Below, piece after piece: positions 12,846 through 25,335 of a stretch of DNA of 64,000 nt. This DNA is from Vanilla planifolia (Eukaryota > Streptophyta > Magnoliopsida > Asparagales > Orchidaceae). The DNA is taken from positions 700,036 to 764,035 of the forward strand of contig JAIUJO010000071.1 of NCBI GenBank assembly GCA_023846275.1. The letters are read 5' to 3'. Every line of letters begins with the position of its first letter. The stretch's first letter is position 1. The notes under the pieces are model-generated. The model was not told the origin of the DNA. It did no database searches and saw nothing but the letters and a program-made list of their open reading frames with translations. The translations under genes were made by a program, and so were the position numbers.

Positions 12846-15800
12846 ACATGCATGCATATGTGCATGCATGCAGGTGTGCATGTGTGTGTGCACGTCCGTG
12901 AGCCTGTGTAAATGTGTGTGTGTGTGTGCATATGTGTGCATGTTTATATATACGAGTGTGCATGTGTTTGCATGTATCTGTGTGTGTGTACATGCATGAC
13001 TGATTATATGTGTTTGTGGATATATACATATAAGAATGTGCATGCATGTGTGTGCTAGTGTTGTGTTTGTACAAATGTGTGTGTGTATGAAGGCATGCAT
13101 GTGACAATGCATTTGTATAGATGTGAATGTGTGTTTGTGTGTACATGCACATATTTGTTAATGTTTGAGTGTGTGCATGAATATTTGTATTTGTGTTTGC
13201 ATATGCCTCCTTGTGTACATCAATGTATGCATGTGTGTAGTTATTTGTGTGAGTGTATGTATGTGCATGAGTTTAGTTATTCTTGTGTGTTTGCATGTGG
13301 GCTTGTGTCTGTGTGTCTCCATGCATGTTTTCTTGTTTGTGCATGTATGTGTCTGTGTGGGTGTGAGTGTTTGTATATAGGTGGGCGAGTGTTCGTATGT
13401 GTGTGTGTGCATGTTTATATGTGTATATGCATGTGTGCAAGTGTGTGTGTGGGTATCTACATGTATATGTATGCTCTTGTTTGCGTAAGAGTGCATGAGG
13501 AAATGTTCATTTCTTGTGAGTTTCCATGCATTTTTTATGTGTGCATGTGCATGTACATGTGTGCTTATGTGTGTGTGTACATGTTTGCTTATATGCATTG
13601 GCATGAGTATGTGTGTGCATGTATATGTTTGTTTGTAGGTGTGTATGCTATATGCATGGGTGTATTAGTGTGGGCATGCACAAGCAGATGTGTTTGGGTG
13701 TTCCTATACCTATTCATGCATGTGTGTGTACGAGTGCTTACGTGTGTGCCTATGTTTTTGCATGTTTGTGTGTATGTGTGTGTGGGTGCTCGTGTCTTTA
13801 TGCATGTGTGTTAGTGCATGTGTGTTTGTGTGCATGTGTATGTGTATGTGTGTATGTGTATGTTTATGTATGGATGCCAGTGTGCATGTGTTTGTGCACA
13901 CGCATTCATGTGAGAGCACATCTATGTGCGGTTATGTGTGTGAATGTGTGGGCATGCATCCTTGCATGTGTGAGTGCATGTATGCATATGTGCATGTGTG
14001 TGCATTTGTGTGCTTGCATGTGTTTGCATGTGTGACCATTTGTGTATGTGTGTGAGCTTGTATGTGTGTGCAAATGTGTTTGGATGTGTGTGTGTGTGTG
14101 TATGTTTGTGCCCATGCATTATTTTGCGTGTGTGAATGTTTGTGTGTACACGTACACGTGTGTTTGTTTTTGTTTGTATATGTGCATGTGCATGTATATG
14201 TCTGTGTGCATATGTATGCATGTGTGTGTGTACATGTGTAAGCATATGTGTGGAGTACGTATATGCATTTGAATATGTGCATAAGTACATGTTTATGTGT
14301 GTGTGTGTACATGTGTATGCATATGTGTGTGCATGTGTGTGTATTTATGCATGTGTATTTGCTTGTATGTGTGTATACGTGCATGTGTTCACATGTGTCT
14401 ATATGTGTATGTGCTTGTGCACGCGTGTATGTATGTGTGTTTGTGTGCTTGTGCATGTGAGCGTGTGTGTAAGCACGTGTGTGCATATGCATTTATGTGT
14501 GTGCAAATGTGTATGTGTTTGAATGCATGTGTAAATATGTGTGCGTGTGTATGCACATTTGTGTGTATGTGTGAGTGCATGCATATGCATGCATATTTTT
14601 GTGTTCGTGTGCATATGTGTGTGTGAATGTGTTATGTATGTGATGCCATTGTGTCTTTGCTTCTATGCATGTGTGCATCCTTGAGTGTGTGTGTGTGTTT
14701 GTGTATGCATACATATGAATGTGTGTGTGTCTATGCACATGTAGTTGTAGGAGTGTGGGCTCAAAAGAGCATGCATGTTGCATGTGTATGGGCATATGTT
14801 TCTACACTTGTGTGTGTATAAGTGTGTTTTCATGTACGGGTGATTGTAGGGACGTGTGCTTATGTGTGTGTTTGTGTTTGTGTGTGTGTAACTACATGTG
14901 TGTGTGCATGCATGTGTGTGTGTGTGTGTGATATTGTGTTTGGGTGTATATTTGTACTTGTGTGTGCATGTGTCTACATGTGTGTGAATGTGCATGTGTT
15001 TGTGTGTGCCTGTGTGTGTGCTTGTATGTGTGGGTGCATGTGTGCATGTGTGCATGTGTGGAAGCATTTGTATGTGTGTGTGCATCTGTGTGTGCATGAA
15101 TGCGAGTATGTGTATGTGCATCTGTGTGTGTCTGTGCTTTCATGTGTGACTGCATAAGTGTGTGTGTGTGTGTACTTGTGTGTGTGTGTTGTGTGCACAT
15201 GTGTTTTGGTTTGGGCATTCCTATATATTTGTTCATGTGCCCTCTATGTATGCATGTGTTTGTTTATGCATGTGCATGTGTGTGTGGGTTAGTGTGCACG
15301 TGCTTAAATATGTGCATGTACATGTGCATGAATGTACATGAGCATACGTGTATGTAGGCGTGCGTGTCGTGTGAGTGTCTTTGTCTATGTGTGTGCATGC
15401 ATGACTGTTCATTTTGTTGCATGTGAGTGCATGTGGTTGTGCATGTGCATAGGTGTGCAAGAGCGTGTGTATGCAAGTCTATACGTGTGTGTGTGTGTGC
15501 TAATGTTTATGCATGAATGTGTGTATGCATGTTTGTGTGAGTGTGTGTGCATGTGTGTGCATGCACATGTTCACTTATGCGTGTCCTTGTGTGTGTGTGA
15601 GTTGGTGCATGAATGTGTGCATGTATGTGTGCACTCCTATGCATGTCTCTACGCATGCATGTGCATGCACATGTGCATGTACTAGTGCATGAGTTAGTTT
15701 GTGTGCATGCATCATTTTGTGTGTGTGTGCCTTTAAGCACATGTTTGTGCTTGTGTGTTTATGTGTATGTGTGGTTGTGTATGCACATGTGTTCATGTTT

Positions 15801-16874
15801 TGTGCATGCATGCATGCATGTGTGGACACCAATATGTGTGTGTTTGTTTGCACTCACACATGTGTGTATGTGTATTTATTTATGCACTTGTGTGAGTTCT
15901 TACATGCATGTGCATGTGTGTGGATGCATTTATGTTTGTGCAGGTGTGTGTGAGTGTATCTTTATATTTGCTTCTTTGTATGTGTCTATGTGTGTGTGTG
16001 TGTGTGTCTACATTCATGTACATGTGTGCAATTGTGTGTGTGATTGTTTTTGTGCATGTGTGGGTCTATGAGTGTGAGTATGCATGTATCTAGGTATCTG
16101 TGTGTATGTGCATGTGTGTATGTACATGAGTGTATGTGTGTGTGTACGTGCATGTGCATGCGCATGTGGGAAAATTTGTTTGTGTTTTTGTGTGAGTGTA
16201 TGGGCGTGCATAAGCATGTGTATGATTATGAATATTTGTATGCATGCATATGCATGTGTGAGTTTATGTGTTTGTGCATATGTGTGCCTATGTTTGTGTA
16301 TTTGCATTCTCTTATGTGTGTGTGCATGTTTGAGTGTGTTTACTAATGTGAACACATGTGTGTGTACTTATATATGTGCATGTGTCTACATGCATTTAAA
16401 TCTGTGTGAGTTGACATTAATTTGTTCATGTGTGTGCGCATGCATATGATCCTATATGTGTGTGTATGTGCATGATATTATGTGCATGTGAGTGTATGTG
16501 TGTGCATGCATTTGCATGGGTGTGCTTGTCTGTCTATGAAGTAGTGTGCATAAGCATGTGTGTACGTGTATGCACTCACGTGTGTGTATGTGCATGTATG
16601 TGCATATATGCACATGCATGTTCTTTTGTGTCCATATGTGCAAGTGTGCATGTCCGAGTTTGCATCCATGCATCTATGTGAGTGCGTGTGGGTTTTGTTA
16701 TGCATGTGCTTATGTAAGCATGTATGCAAGCATGTGTTCGTGGTTGTCATGTGTCTGTGTTTATGCATGTGTGTGTGCGTGTTCATGTTTCTATACCCAT
16801 AGGTGTGTGAGGATGTGTGTGCATGTGTGTATATGTTGGTGTGTGTGTGGGTGTGTGTGAGCATGCTTGTGTGC

Positions 16875-16914
16875 AAGTGTGTGGACACACAAGTGTGTGG
16901 ACACACAAGTGTGT
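16875..16914 (+). repeat. 16-bp hairpin-bearing tandem repeat, about 2.5 copies
   Basis: AAGTGTGTGGACACAC occurs at 16,875-16,890 and 16,891-16,906, with a partial third copy to 16,914. Each unit contains GTGTGT-GG-ACACAC, a perfect 6-bp-arm inverted repeat. Self-complementary units favour fold-back and polymerase slippage, which may explain the amplification. Confidence 0.8.
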
Positions 16915-19299
16915 TTTCTTACTTGTGTGTGTTTGTGTGGGTGTTCCATGTGTGCATGTGTCTCGTCATGTCTGTGTGTGTGTGTGTGCATGCATGGTTT
17001 TGAATCTAAACGTGCTTATGTATATGTTTATGCATGTTCATATGCATGTGCACTAGTTTGTATGTGTGTGTGTGCATACATCGTTGTGTTTGTGCATGTA
17101 TATGTGTATGTGCTTATGTATGCTTATGTGTATATGTGTGTATGTACCTATGCATGTGTAAGTGAGGTTTTGTGTATCTGTTCATGTGTGTATGTGTGTG
17201 TGTGTGTGCTTATGTATGAGTGTGTACATGTTTGTGTCTGTGTAAGGGGTGTTCATAGGTGTCTGTTTGCTTGGGTGTGTGTATGTGTGTGTATGTGTGC
17301 CTGAGCTTGTGTATGCATAAGAGTGTGCATGTGTGCGTATAGGTGTGTATGCACGTGTGTGAGACTATGCATGTGTGTGTGGGTGTGTGTGCATGTCTGT
17401 GTGCATGCATATGTGTGCATGTTTGTGCGCATGCATGTGTGTGGGTGTGTGTGGGCATGATTATCTATGTATGCGTGCATGCTCGTGTGCTTGAGGGTGT
17501 ATGTGTGGCTATTTTTATGTGTTTGTGTGTGTGTGTATTTGTGTACCTATGTATATAGTGGGTGTGTGTGCATGTGCTTGGGTTTGTGTGTATATGTACA
17601 TGTGTAGGCATGTGCATGCATGTGTGTGAGTATGTACATTTGTGTGCAAGCATGTGTGTGTGCATGTATTTGTGCATATGTGTGCATGCGTGCTTATCTG
17701 TGTTGCTCTATGTGGATGTCTATGCACATGTGTGTTTGTGTGACTAATTGTGCCTATGCATGCTTGTGTATGTGCATGAGTCAGTACAATTGTATGTTTG
17801 TGTGCATGCTTGTGTATGTATCTGTATTTAGTTGTGCTTGTGAGTGTATGGGGGCATGTGTGCATTGGTATTAGCATGTGTGTAGATGCATGTACATGTG
17901 CTTGAATGCATGTGTGTGAGCATGTGTGCATGTGTGTGTGTATGTGTGTGTGCACATTTTTGTTAGACTGTGGTTATCTTTTTTGTTTGTTCGTGTGTGT
18001 GTGTATGCAAGCATCTACGTGCTTATGTGCATGTGTGTGCATATTTGAATATTTGTGTGTATTTATGTGCATTATGTGTTTAGGTTCTTGTTTCTATGTG
18101 CTTGTGTAGATGCATGGATACGGTCGTGCGCAATTGTGTGTATGTGTGTGTGTGTGCATGCATATGTGTGTGTTTTTGCATTTGTACCCACATGCGTGTG
18201 CATGCACCTGTGCATCTACATGTGTGTGTGAGTATTTTTGCATGTTAGTGTGCCTGTGTGAATGTGGGTGTGTGTGTGAGCAAGTGCATGTGTGTATGCT
18301 TATGTATTTGTTTGTGTGAAAGAAAAAGTATGTGTATAAGTGTGTGCATGTGTGTGCATGCGTGTGTATGTTAATGATAATGTGTGCATGTGTGTCTATG
18401 CAAGTAAGTGTACCTGTGCAAGTGCATGTGCATATGCGTGCATGGGTCTAATATTGTGTGTGTTTGATTACACACATATTTGTGTCTGTGCTTGTATCAA
18501 TGTGTGTGTATGTGCATGTGTGCATGTATGTTTGCATGTGCTTGCATGGAAGTCTATGTGTATTTATTCTTATATGTTTTCTTGTCTATGTTTTTATGAT
18601 TGTCCATGTGTGTGCATGTGTGTGTGTATTTATGTTTGTGTTTATTTATCTATTTTTGTATATGTGTGCCTATGTATGTGCAAGTGAGTGTATGTGTATG
18701 TGTGCATGTGTCTACCTGTGTTTGTGCATGTATTTGTGTGTATGTATGTGCACCTCTACATGAGTCTATGTGTGTGTGTATGCGTCCATGTGTGTATGTG
18801 TGCGAGGACACATGTGTCTAAGTATGCATGTGTGTTTGTTCTGTGTGTGCGCTTATCTATGGGTTCGTCCAAGTGTGTGCGTGTGCATGTTTGTGTGCTT
18901 TATGCCTATGTGTGCCTGTATATGTCTGTGCATATGTGGGCATGTGTATAATTGTATGTAGGAATATGTGTTTGTGTGTAAGTGCACACATGTCTATGCA
19001 TGTGGGTGCTTGTGTGGGTGTGCATGTGTGCATTCTTGAGTACCTATGCATGTGTATATGCATCTGTATTTTTGTGGATGTATGTATGTGTGCAATTTTG
19101 TGTGCCTATTTTTTTCTATTTGTGTGCGCATATGTGAGTGCACGTGTGCATGTGGATGTAGTACATGTGTGTGCATGTGTGTGCATTTGGAAGCATGTGT
19201 GATTATGTGGTAGTGCATGTGTGTGCATGTGTACAGGTTTTTACACTTGTGTGTGTATGAGCATGCATGTGTACATGTGTATGCATGTGTGTGTGCATG

Positions 19300-20960
19300 T
19301 GTGTGTGTGAGTATACATGGGGGAGTGTGCATGCATGCTTGTGTGTGGATGTGCTTGTGCATTATGTATTTGTTTGTGTGAGCATATTTGGTAATGGATT
19401 TTGATTTGCATACGTTTGTGCATGAATGAATGTGTGTATGCATGCATGTGTGTGTTGTTTGCATTTATGTGTATGTTTGTGTTCTTGTGTGTGTATATGC
19501 GTGTGTGTTCACATTTGCATGTATGTGCATTTGTGTGTGAGTGTGTGTGCGTGTGTGCATGAGAGTATGTGTGTGTGTTTATGCTTATGTTTGTGAGTGT
19601 GTGAGCTTGTGTGCATATGCATGTGTTTATGTGCATGTTTTTGTCAGTGTTCGTGTGTGTGTGTGGCTATACGTGTGTGTGTGTGTGTGTGAATGTACAT
19701 GTATGTTTACTTATGTGTTCATGTGTTCTTCTATGTGCATGTAGGTTCATGCATGTATGCATGCATTTGTTTGTGTGTGTGGGTATGTATGTGTTTGAGT
19801 GTGTAGGTGTGTACATGCAAGTGTGTGTTTGTTTGTTTGTTTGTGTGCATGTTTCTATGTGTGTGTGTGATCATGTGTGTATTTATGTGTTGATGTGTGT
19901 GCACATGTGTGTTGTGCATGTCCTAGGTGCATGCGATTGTCCTATGTGTGTGGGTGAATATGGAGATGTCCATGTATTTGTGTGCATGTGTTTATGCATG
20001 TGCGTGTGAGTGTTTGTGAGTACATGTGTGTGTGCATGTGTGTGAGTGTTTGTGCATGTGTCTGTGTGAGCATTTGTGCTTGTGTCTGTGTGAGCATGCA
20101 TGTGTGTGGATCTGCTTGTGCATGAGTGTGTATATTATGTATTTGTATGTGCGCATCTTTGTCTATGGAGTTTTATGTTCATATTCTTGTTCATGTGTTA
20201 ATGTGTGTATGCATGCATGTGTGTGTATGTATGCATGTGATTTGTTTGCATCTGTTTGTAATTGTGTGCATTTGTGTGTGTGTGTGTGTTATTGTGTGTG
20301 TATATATGTGTGTGTCCATTTGTGTGTGTGCACAATTGCGTGTATGTACATTTTTGTGTGAGTGTGTGTGCATGAGCATATGTGTGTGTCTAAGCTTATG
20401 TTTGTGAGTATGTGAGCTAGTGTGCATATGCATGTTTTTATGTGCATGTTTTTGTGGGTATTCATGTGTGTGTGTGGCTATACATGTGTGGGTGTATATG
20501 TGACTGTACATGTATGTTTACTTATGTGTTCATGTGTTCTTGTATGTGCATGTAGGTTCATGCATGTATGCATGCATTTGTGTGTGTGCAGACATGTGTG
20601 CCAGTGTGTATGCATGCAAGTGTGTGTGTGGGGGGAGTATGTATGTGTTTGAGCATGCATATGTGTACATGCAAGTGTGTGTTTGCATGTATGTTTGTGT
20701 GATCATGTGTGCATTTATGTGTTGGTGTGTGTGGATGTGTGTGTTATGTATTTGCTGGCCACATACAATTGTTTTGTGTGTGTGGGTGCATATGAACATG
20801 TCCATGCATTTGTGTGCATATGTGTGTATGCATGTGCGTGTGAGCATAGGGGTGTGTGAATGTGTATGTGTGTTTGTGTGTGTGCTTATTTTTATTGATA
20901 ATAAGCATGTGCTTACATGCTGCTGTCCATGTGTGCATATTTTAGTGCATGTTTGTGGAT
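19300..20960 (+). repeat. 0.83-kb tandem duplication inside block A
   Basis: A segment containing TTCATGCATGTATGCATGCA at 19,746 recurs at 20,557 (offset 811). Flanking words recur at offsets of 834-854, including a GTATGTATGTGTTTGAG word at 19,783 and 20,637 and TGCGTGTGAG at 20,001 and 20,835. A short TATGGA-containing stretch near 19,400 matches one near 20,165. The two copies lie head to tail and are clearly similar but not identical. Block B has one copy (about 40.7-41.4 kb), so the extra copy arose in block A or was lost from B. Confidence 0.8.
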
Positions 20961-21247
20961 TTTTGTCGATGTGCGTGGATGTGTATGAGTATTATTTTGT
21001 GTACATATGCATGTACATGACTATGATTGTGGTGTGTGCATGTACAAGTGTGTACATGTGTGTGTAGATGTGCATGTGTATACATCTATGTGCATATGTG
21101 TGTGTGTATTTGTATATGTATGTGGGTTAAAGTGTGTGAGTGTGTGTGCATGTGCACATGTGTGTACTTTTTTATTATGTGGATTCATGCTTCTGTGCAT
21201 GTGTGCTTGCATGCATGTGTTTGTGAGTGTGGGAGTGGGTGCATGTA

Positions 21248-21278
<31 letters not shown>

Positions 21279-23543
21279 CTCTATGTGTGCGCATGTATTC
21301 TTGTGAGTGTGTGTGTATGCAAGTGTGCACTTTTTAGTGTGTGAATGTGACTGTGTTATGTGTGTGCATATATGCTTATGTATGTGTAGTTGTGTGTGCA
21401 TGTGCATGGTTGTGCATGCATGTGTTCTTCTGTGTGGGTATGTAGGTGTGTGTGTTCATGTGTGCACGTGTAGGTGTGTGTATGCTTGCATGTGTTTATG
21501 CATGATTGTGTATGTGCATGTTCATATGTGTGTGTGTGAAAGTGAGTGTATGCATGTGTGTTTGTGTGTTGGTGCTTGTGTGTTCATTCATGTTCAAGTG
21601 TGTATGTGTGGTTGTACATGCACGTGCATGTACATGAGTTTATGTGTGTGTGGATTTGTGTGTGTTTGTGTAGATGCATGCATATATATATGCAAGCACT
21701 TGTGTGTAGGGGTTTGTAAGTTGGTGTGTGAGTGTGTTTTTGCACATGCACAAATGTGTGTGTGGGTTTGTGTATGTCAATGTGTGTGGGTTTGTGTGTG
21801 TATACTCACACACATATATGTATGAGGGATTGTTTGTGTTTTAGTATTTGTGTGTGTGCATATGCATATGTGTGTATTTATCTATGTCTGTGTCCATGTA
21901 TATGTGTGTGTGTGCATACTTGTGTGCATGTGTGTGTTTGTGCATTCTTTTATGGGTCAATGTATGTGTGTGCATGTATGTGTGGGTGTATTATGTGTGT
22001 GCATGTGTAAGTGTTTGTATGTCTGTGTGTGCATGAGCATGTGTGCGCTCATCTATGCATATGTATTGTATGCATATTTGCATGTAAACATAGATGCACA
22101 AATGTGTGAATGTGTGTATGTGCATGCATGTAAGTTTGTGTGTGCTTTGCACCTATGTGCATGCATATGCTATTGTTTGTGTGAATGTATATGCATGTAT
22201 CTTAGTGTGTATGTGTGTGTGTTTGTTTGTGTTTGTGTGTGTGTGTGCATGAGTTTTGATGTATTTGCATGCATGCATTCATGTTTGTTTGTGTGTTCAT
22301 GCATGCAAGTGTGCATAAGCATGCACATGTGTATGTGTATGAAGGTTTTTGCATGTGTTGTTTCATTTTCATATGTGTATGTGTGCATGTGCATATGTGT
22401 GTATGTGTGCCTATGTGTGTGTAAGTATGTTTGTGCATCCATGTGCAGGTCTAGAAGCTTATGCATGTGCATGTGCATGAGTATCAATGTGTGTGTGTGT
22501 AAATATCCATATGCATGTATGTTTTTGTGTGATTTGTGTTTGGGTGCTTGTGCTTGTGCATGTGCATGCATAAGCATGGATGTATGTGCTTGTGTTTATG
22601 AGTGTATGTTTGTGCATATGTGTATGCATGCATGTGTGTTTATGTGGTACATGTGTACACACGTTCTTATGTGTGTATGTGATTGTATGCATGCATGTAG
22701 GCATATGTGTACATGTAGTTGTAAGTTGGTGGGTGGGTTTTCATATCTTTGTGCATATGCGTGCGTGCGTGTGTGTATATGTTCATGCACTTATGTATGC
22801 TTGTGTGCATGTATGTGTGAGCATGCGATGTGTGCATGTGTGTGTTTATGTCTTTGTATGTATATAGGTGTGGGTGTATATGTGTGTGTATGTGTGCACA
22901 TGTGTGTCTATGTGTTTTCATGCACACATAAGTGCATGTGTGTATGTTTGTGTTCATGCATGAGTGTGTGTACATATTCATGTGTGCACGTGTGCGTGTG
23001 CGTGTGTGTGTTTGTGCAAATGTGTGAGCATGTGCACTTATGTGTGTGTTTGAGCTTGTGCATGTATATGTGTGCATGTTGGTTCATATGAGTGTGTGTG
23101 GTGGTGTTGTGTGTTTGAGTATTAAGCATATGTGTGCATGCCTATCTATGTGATTATAAGTGTCCATATGTTTAATATGTGTGTGTGTGTGTTTATGTGT
23201 CTATTTATGTTTTTTTCTATGTCTGTGTGTGTATGCATGTGTGTGATTGTGGGTGCATGTGCATGGGTGTGTGTGCTTATATTTTTATGTGTGTGTACCA
23301 ATGTGTGCTTATGCGTATGTATGCAGCTTTGCATGTACGTGTATGTGAGGGTGCATACACATGCACATGTGTGCATTCATGCATGTTTGGAAAACTATGT
23401 GTCTATTCATCTATGTGTGTTTGTGCATGCACAAGTGTATGTATAAGTCTTTGCATGTATGTATATGTGTGTGTTTGTATATATTTGTACATGCATGCAT
23501 ATGATTGCATGTGTGCGTCTACACGTGTGAATGAGTGTGTGCA

Positions 23544-23569
23544 TGTGTGTGTGTGTGTGTGTGTGTGTG
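23544..23569 (+). repeat. Longest pure (TG)n run noticed, 13 units
   Basis: A 26-bp uninterrupted TG run. Pure dinucleotide runs elsewhere in the array are mostly shorter than about 20 bp, showing that the array is a mixture of short words rather than a young microsatellite. Confidence 0.75.
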
Positions 23570-25335
23570 CAAGTATGTGTGTATACTTGTGCATCTATAT
23601 AAGTTTGTATAGTTGTGTGTGTGCATGTTCATGTCTACATGACTGTGCATTTGTGTGTGTGCATGTGTGTTTCTGTGTGTGATCATGTGGATGTACATGT
23701 GTGTATGTGCTTGTATATGTGCTTCTCTGTGTACTTATGAGAGTGCATGTGCATGTGTGTGCATGTATGTGTGTGAGTGTAGTTATGTTTTTGTGTGGGA
23801 GTAGATGTCCATGTAGGCATGAGTGTGTAATAATGTGTGTGGATGTGTGTATGTGTGCACATGTGTGTGTGTGTGTATTTGTATTAATGTATGTGTGTGT
23901 GTGTGAGTGCTCCCATGCATGCACGTGTGTTTGCATGTATGTGTGTCAAAATGTTTGCATGTGTGCATGCGACTGTGTATGAATATGCTTGCTTATGTGT
24001 GTGTGTATGCATGTTTGTGCAAATGAGTTTATGTTGTGCATGTATATTATGTGTGTGCATGTAGGTGTGAGAAAGTGCATGTGTGTGCATGGGTGTGCCT
24101 GTGTGTGTGGGCACAATTGTGTGCATGCATGTGTGTGTTGATGTGTTCTTTAGTGTTTGTGTGCCTTTGCATATGTGTTCTTTTGCATGGGCTTATAAAT
24201 TCATATGTTTGTGTGCATTTAATTCGTGCTTGTGTTTTGTGGGCATGTATGTATGGTTACAGGCTTACGTAGGTGTGTGTGTGTATGTGTAGCTCTTTGT
24301 GTGCGTATATGCACATGTGTATGTCTACATTTTCTTGTGTCTGTATGTGTACATGCATGTATATGTAGTTTCATGTGTCTGAGTTTTTGTGTGTATTTGT
24401 ATGTGCATGCATGCATGTGTGTGCATCCATGTGCTTGCATGATGCATGCACATGTGTGTGTGTGGTTGCATGCATACCTATGTGTCATAATGTGCATGTG
24501 ATATCATGTGTGTTTGTGTGTGTTTGTGCATATGTGTGTGCACAAGTGTGTGTGTGTGTGTGTACATGTGTGTGGGCGTGTGTGTGTTAGTGCACACATG
24601 TGAATGTGCATAAGCATGTGCGTGTGCCTCTGTGTATGTGTGTGTGCATGTATGTGTGCATGCATGTGTGCTGCATGTTTGTGCACTTTTGCATGTGTGC
24701 ATGCATGTTTGCACAATTCTATATGTTTGCATGTGCATGCATGTGTGTGTAAGTACATTTTTTGTGCATTTGTGTACCAACTTGTTGTATGCTTATGTGT
24801 ATGTGTATTTGTACCCATATGTGCATTAGTGAGTGCGTGTGTGTGCGCATGTGTGTTTATGTGTGTGCGTACATGTGTTTGTGTTTTCATGTGCTTATGT
24901 GCATGCACTTGTGTGCTTGTGTATGTTTGTGTTTTTATGTGCAAATGTGTAGGTGTGAATGTATGTCCATATCTATGTGAATTTGTGTGTGCATATGTGC
25001 ATGCTTATGGGTGTATGTGCATGCATGCTTATGCATGTGTGTATGTGCATGTGTGTATGTGCATGTGTGTATGTGTGCATATATGGATGTAATGTGTGAG
25101 CATTTGGCTATGCGTTTGTGTGAGCATGCATGTGTGTGTGCATGGCCATGTGTGTTTGTGTGTTGGTGTGCATGCATGTTGATGTGCATGTGTGTATGTG
25201 TGTGGGTGTGCATTGGTATGCTTGTGTGATTTTGCATGTGTTTCTTTGTTTACATGTGTGCATCTGTGTAGGTGTGTGTACATGTCGGTGAGTGTGTGCA
25301 TTTGTGCATGCATGTGTTTGTGTATGTGTACATGT

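Larger units (their letters stand above)
1..25335 (+). repeat. T+G-rich degenerate alternating pyrimidine-purine array, left segment
   Basis: The whole stretch consists of short steps such as TGTG, CATG, TATG and CATATG in shifting order. The given strand is strongly T+G rich, with few C and very few CG dinucleotides. Pyrimidine-purine alternation is kept over long runs and is interrupted mainly by TTT, GAG, AA or GGG slips. I see no gene, RNA gene or non-repeat host segment in it. It is not a simple (TG)n microsatellite: words vary continuously, and recognisable longer words recur at kilobase distances (see the block features). Translated frames give only Cys/Val/Met/His or His/Thr mixtures with no domain. 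The biological role is unknown; Z-DNA potential is an inference from the alternation. Confidence 0.93.
17300..25335 (+). repeat. Higher-order block A, part 1 (left of the copia insertion)
   Basis: Ordered anchor words link this block to block B. Positions 17,459, 19,207, 21,464, 21,954, 22,351 and 24,181 match 37,976, 40,554, 41,965, 42,426, 42,833 and 44,838. Offsets are 20.47-20.66 kb, and 21.35 kb where block A carries an extra 0.83-kb tandem copy. Examples are GCATGTGTTGTTTCAT, TTTTGCATGGGCTTA and GCACGTGTAGGTGTGTGTAT, each within a longer similar context. Subtracting the 6.87-kb element gives a true spacing of about 13.6 kb. The outer left limit is uncertain; weaker matches may extend back to about 14.7 kb. 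Confidence 0.8.

Noticed and set aside
21850-23091. 413-codon open frame, with other long frames on both strands of the array, as possible protein genes
   Set aside because: The translations are Cys/Val/Met/His or His/Thr dipeptide mixtures with no domain. Openness follows from pyrimidine-purine alternation, and overlapping frames are open on both strands at once.
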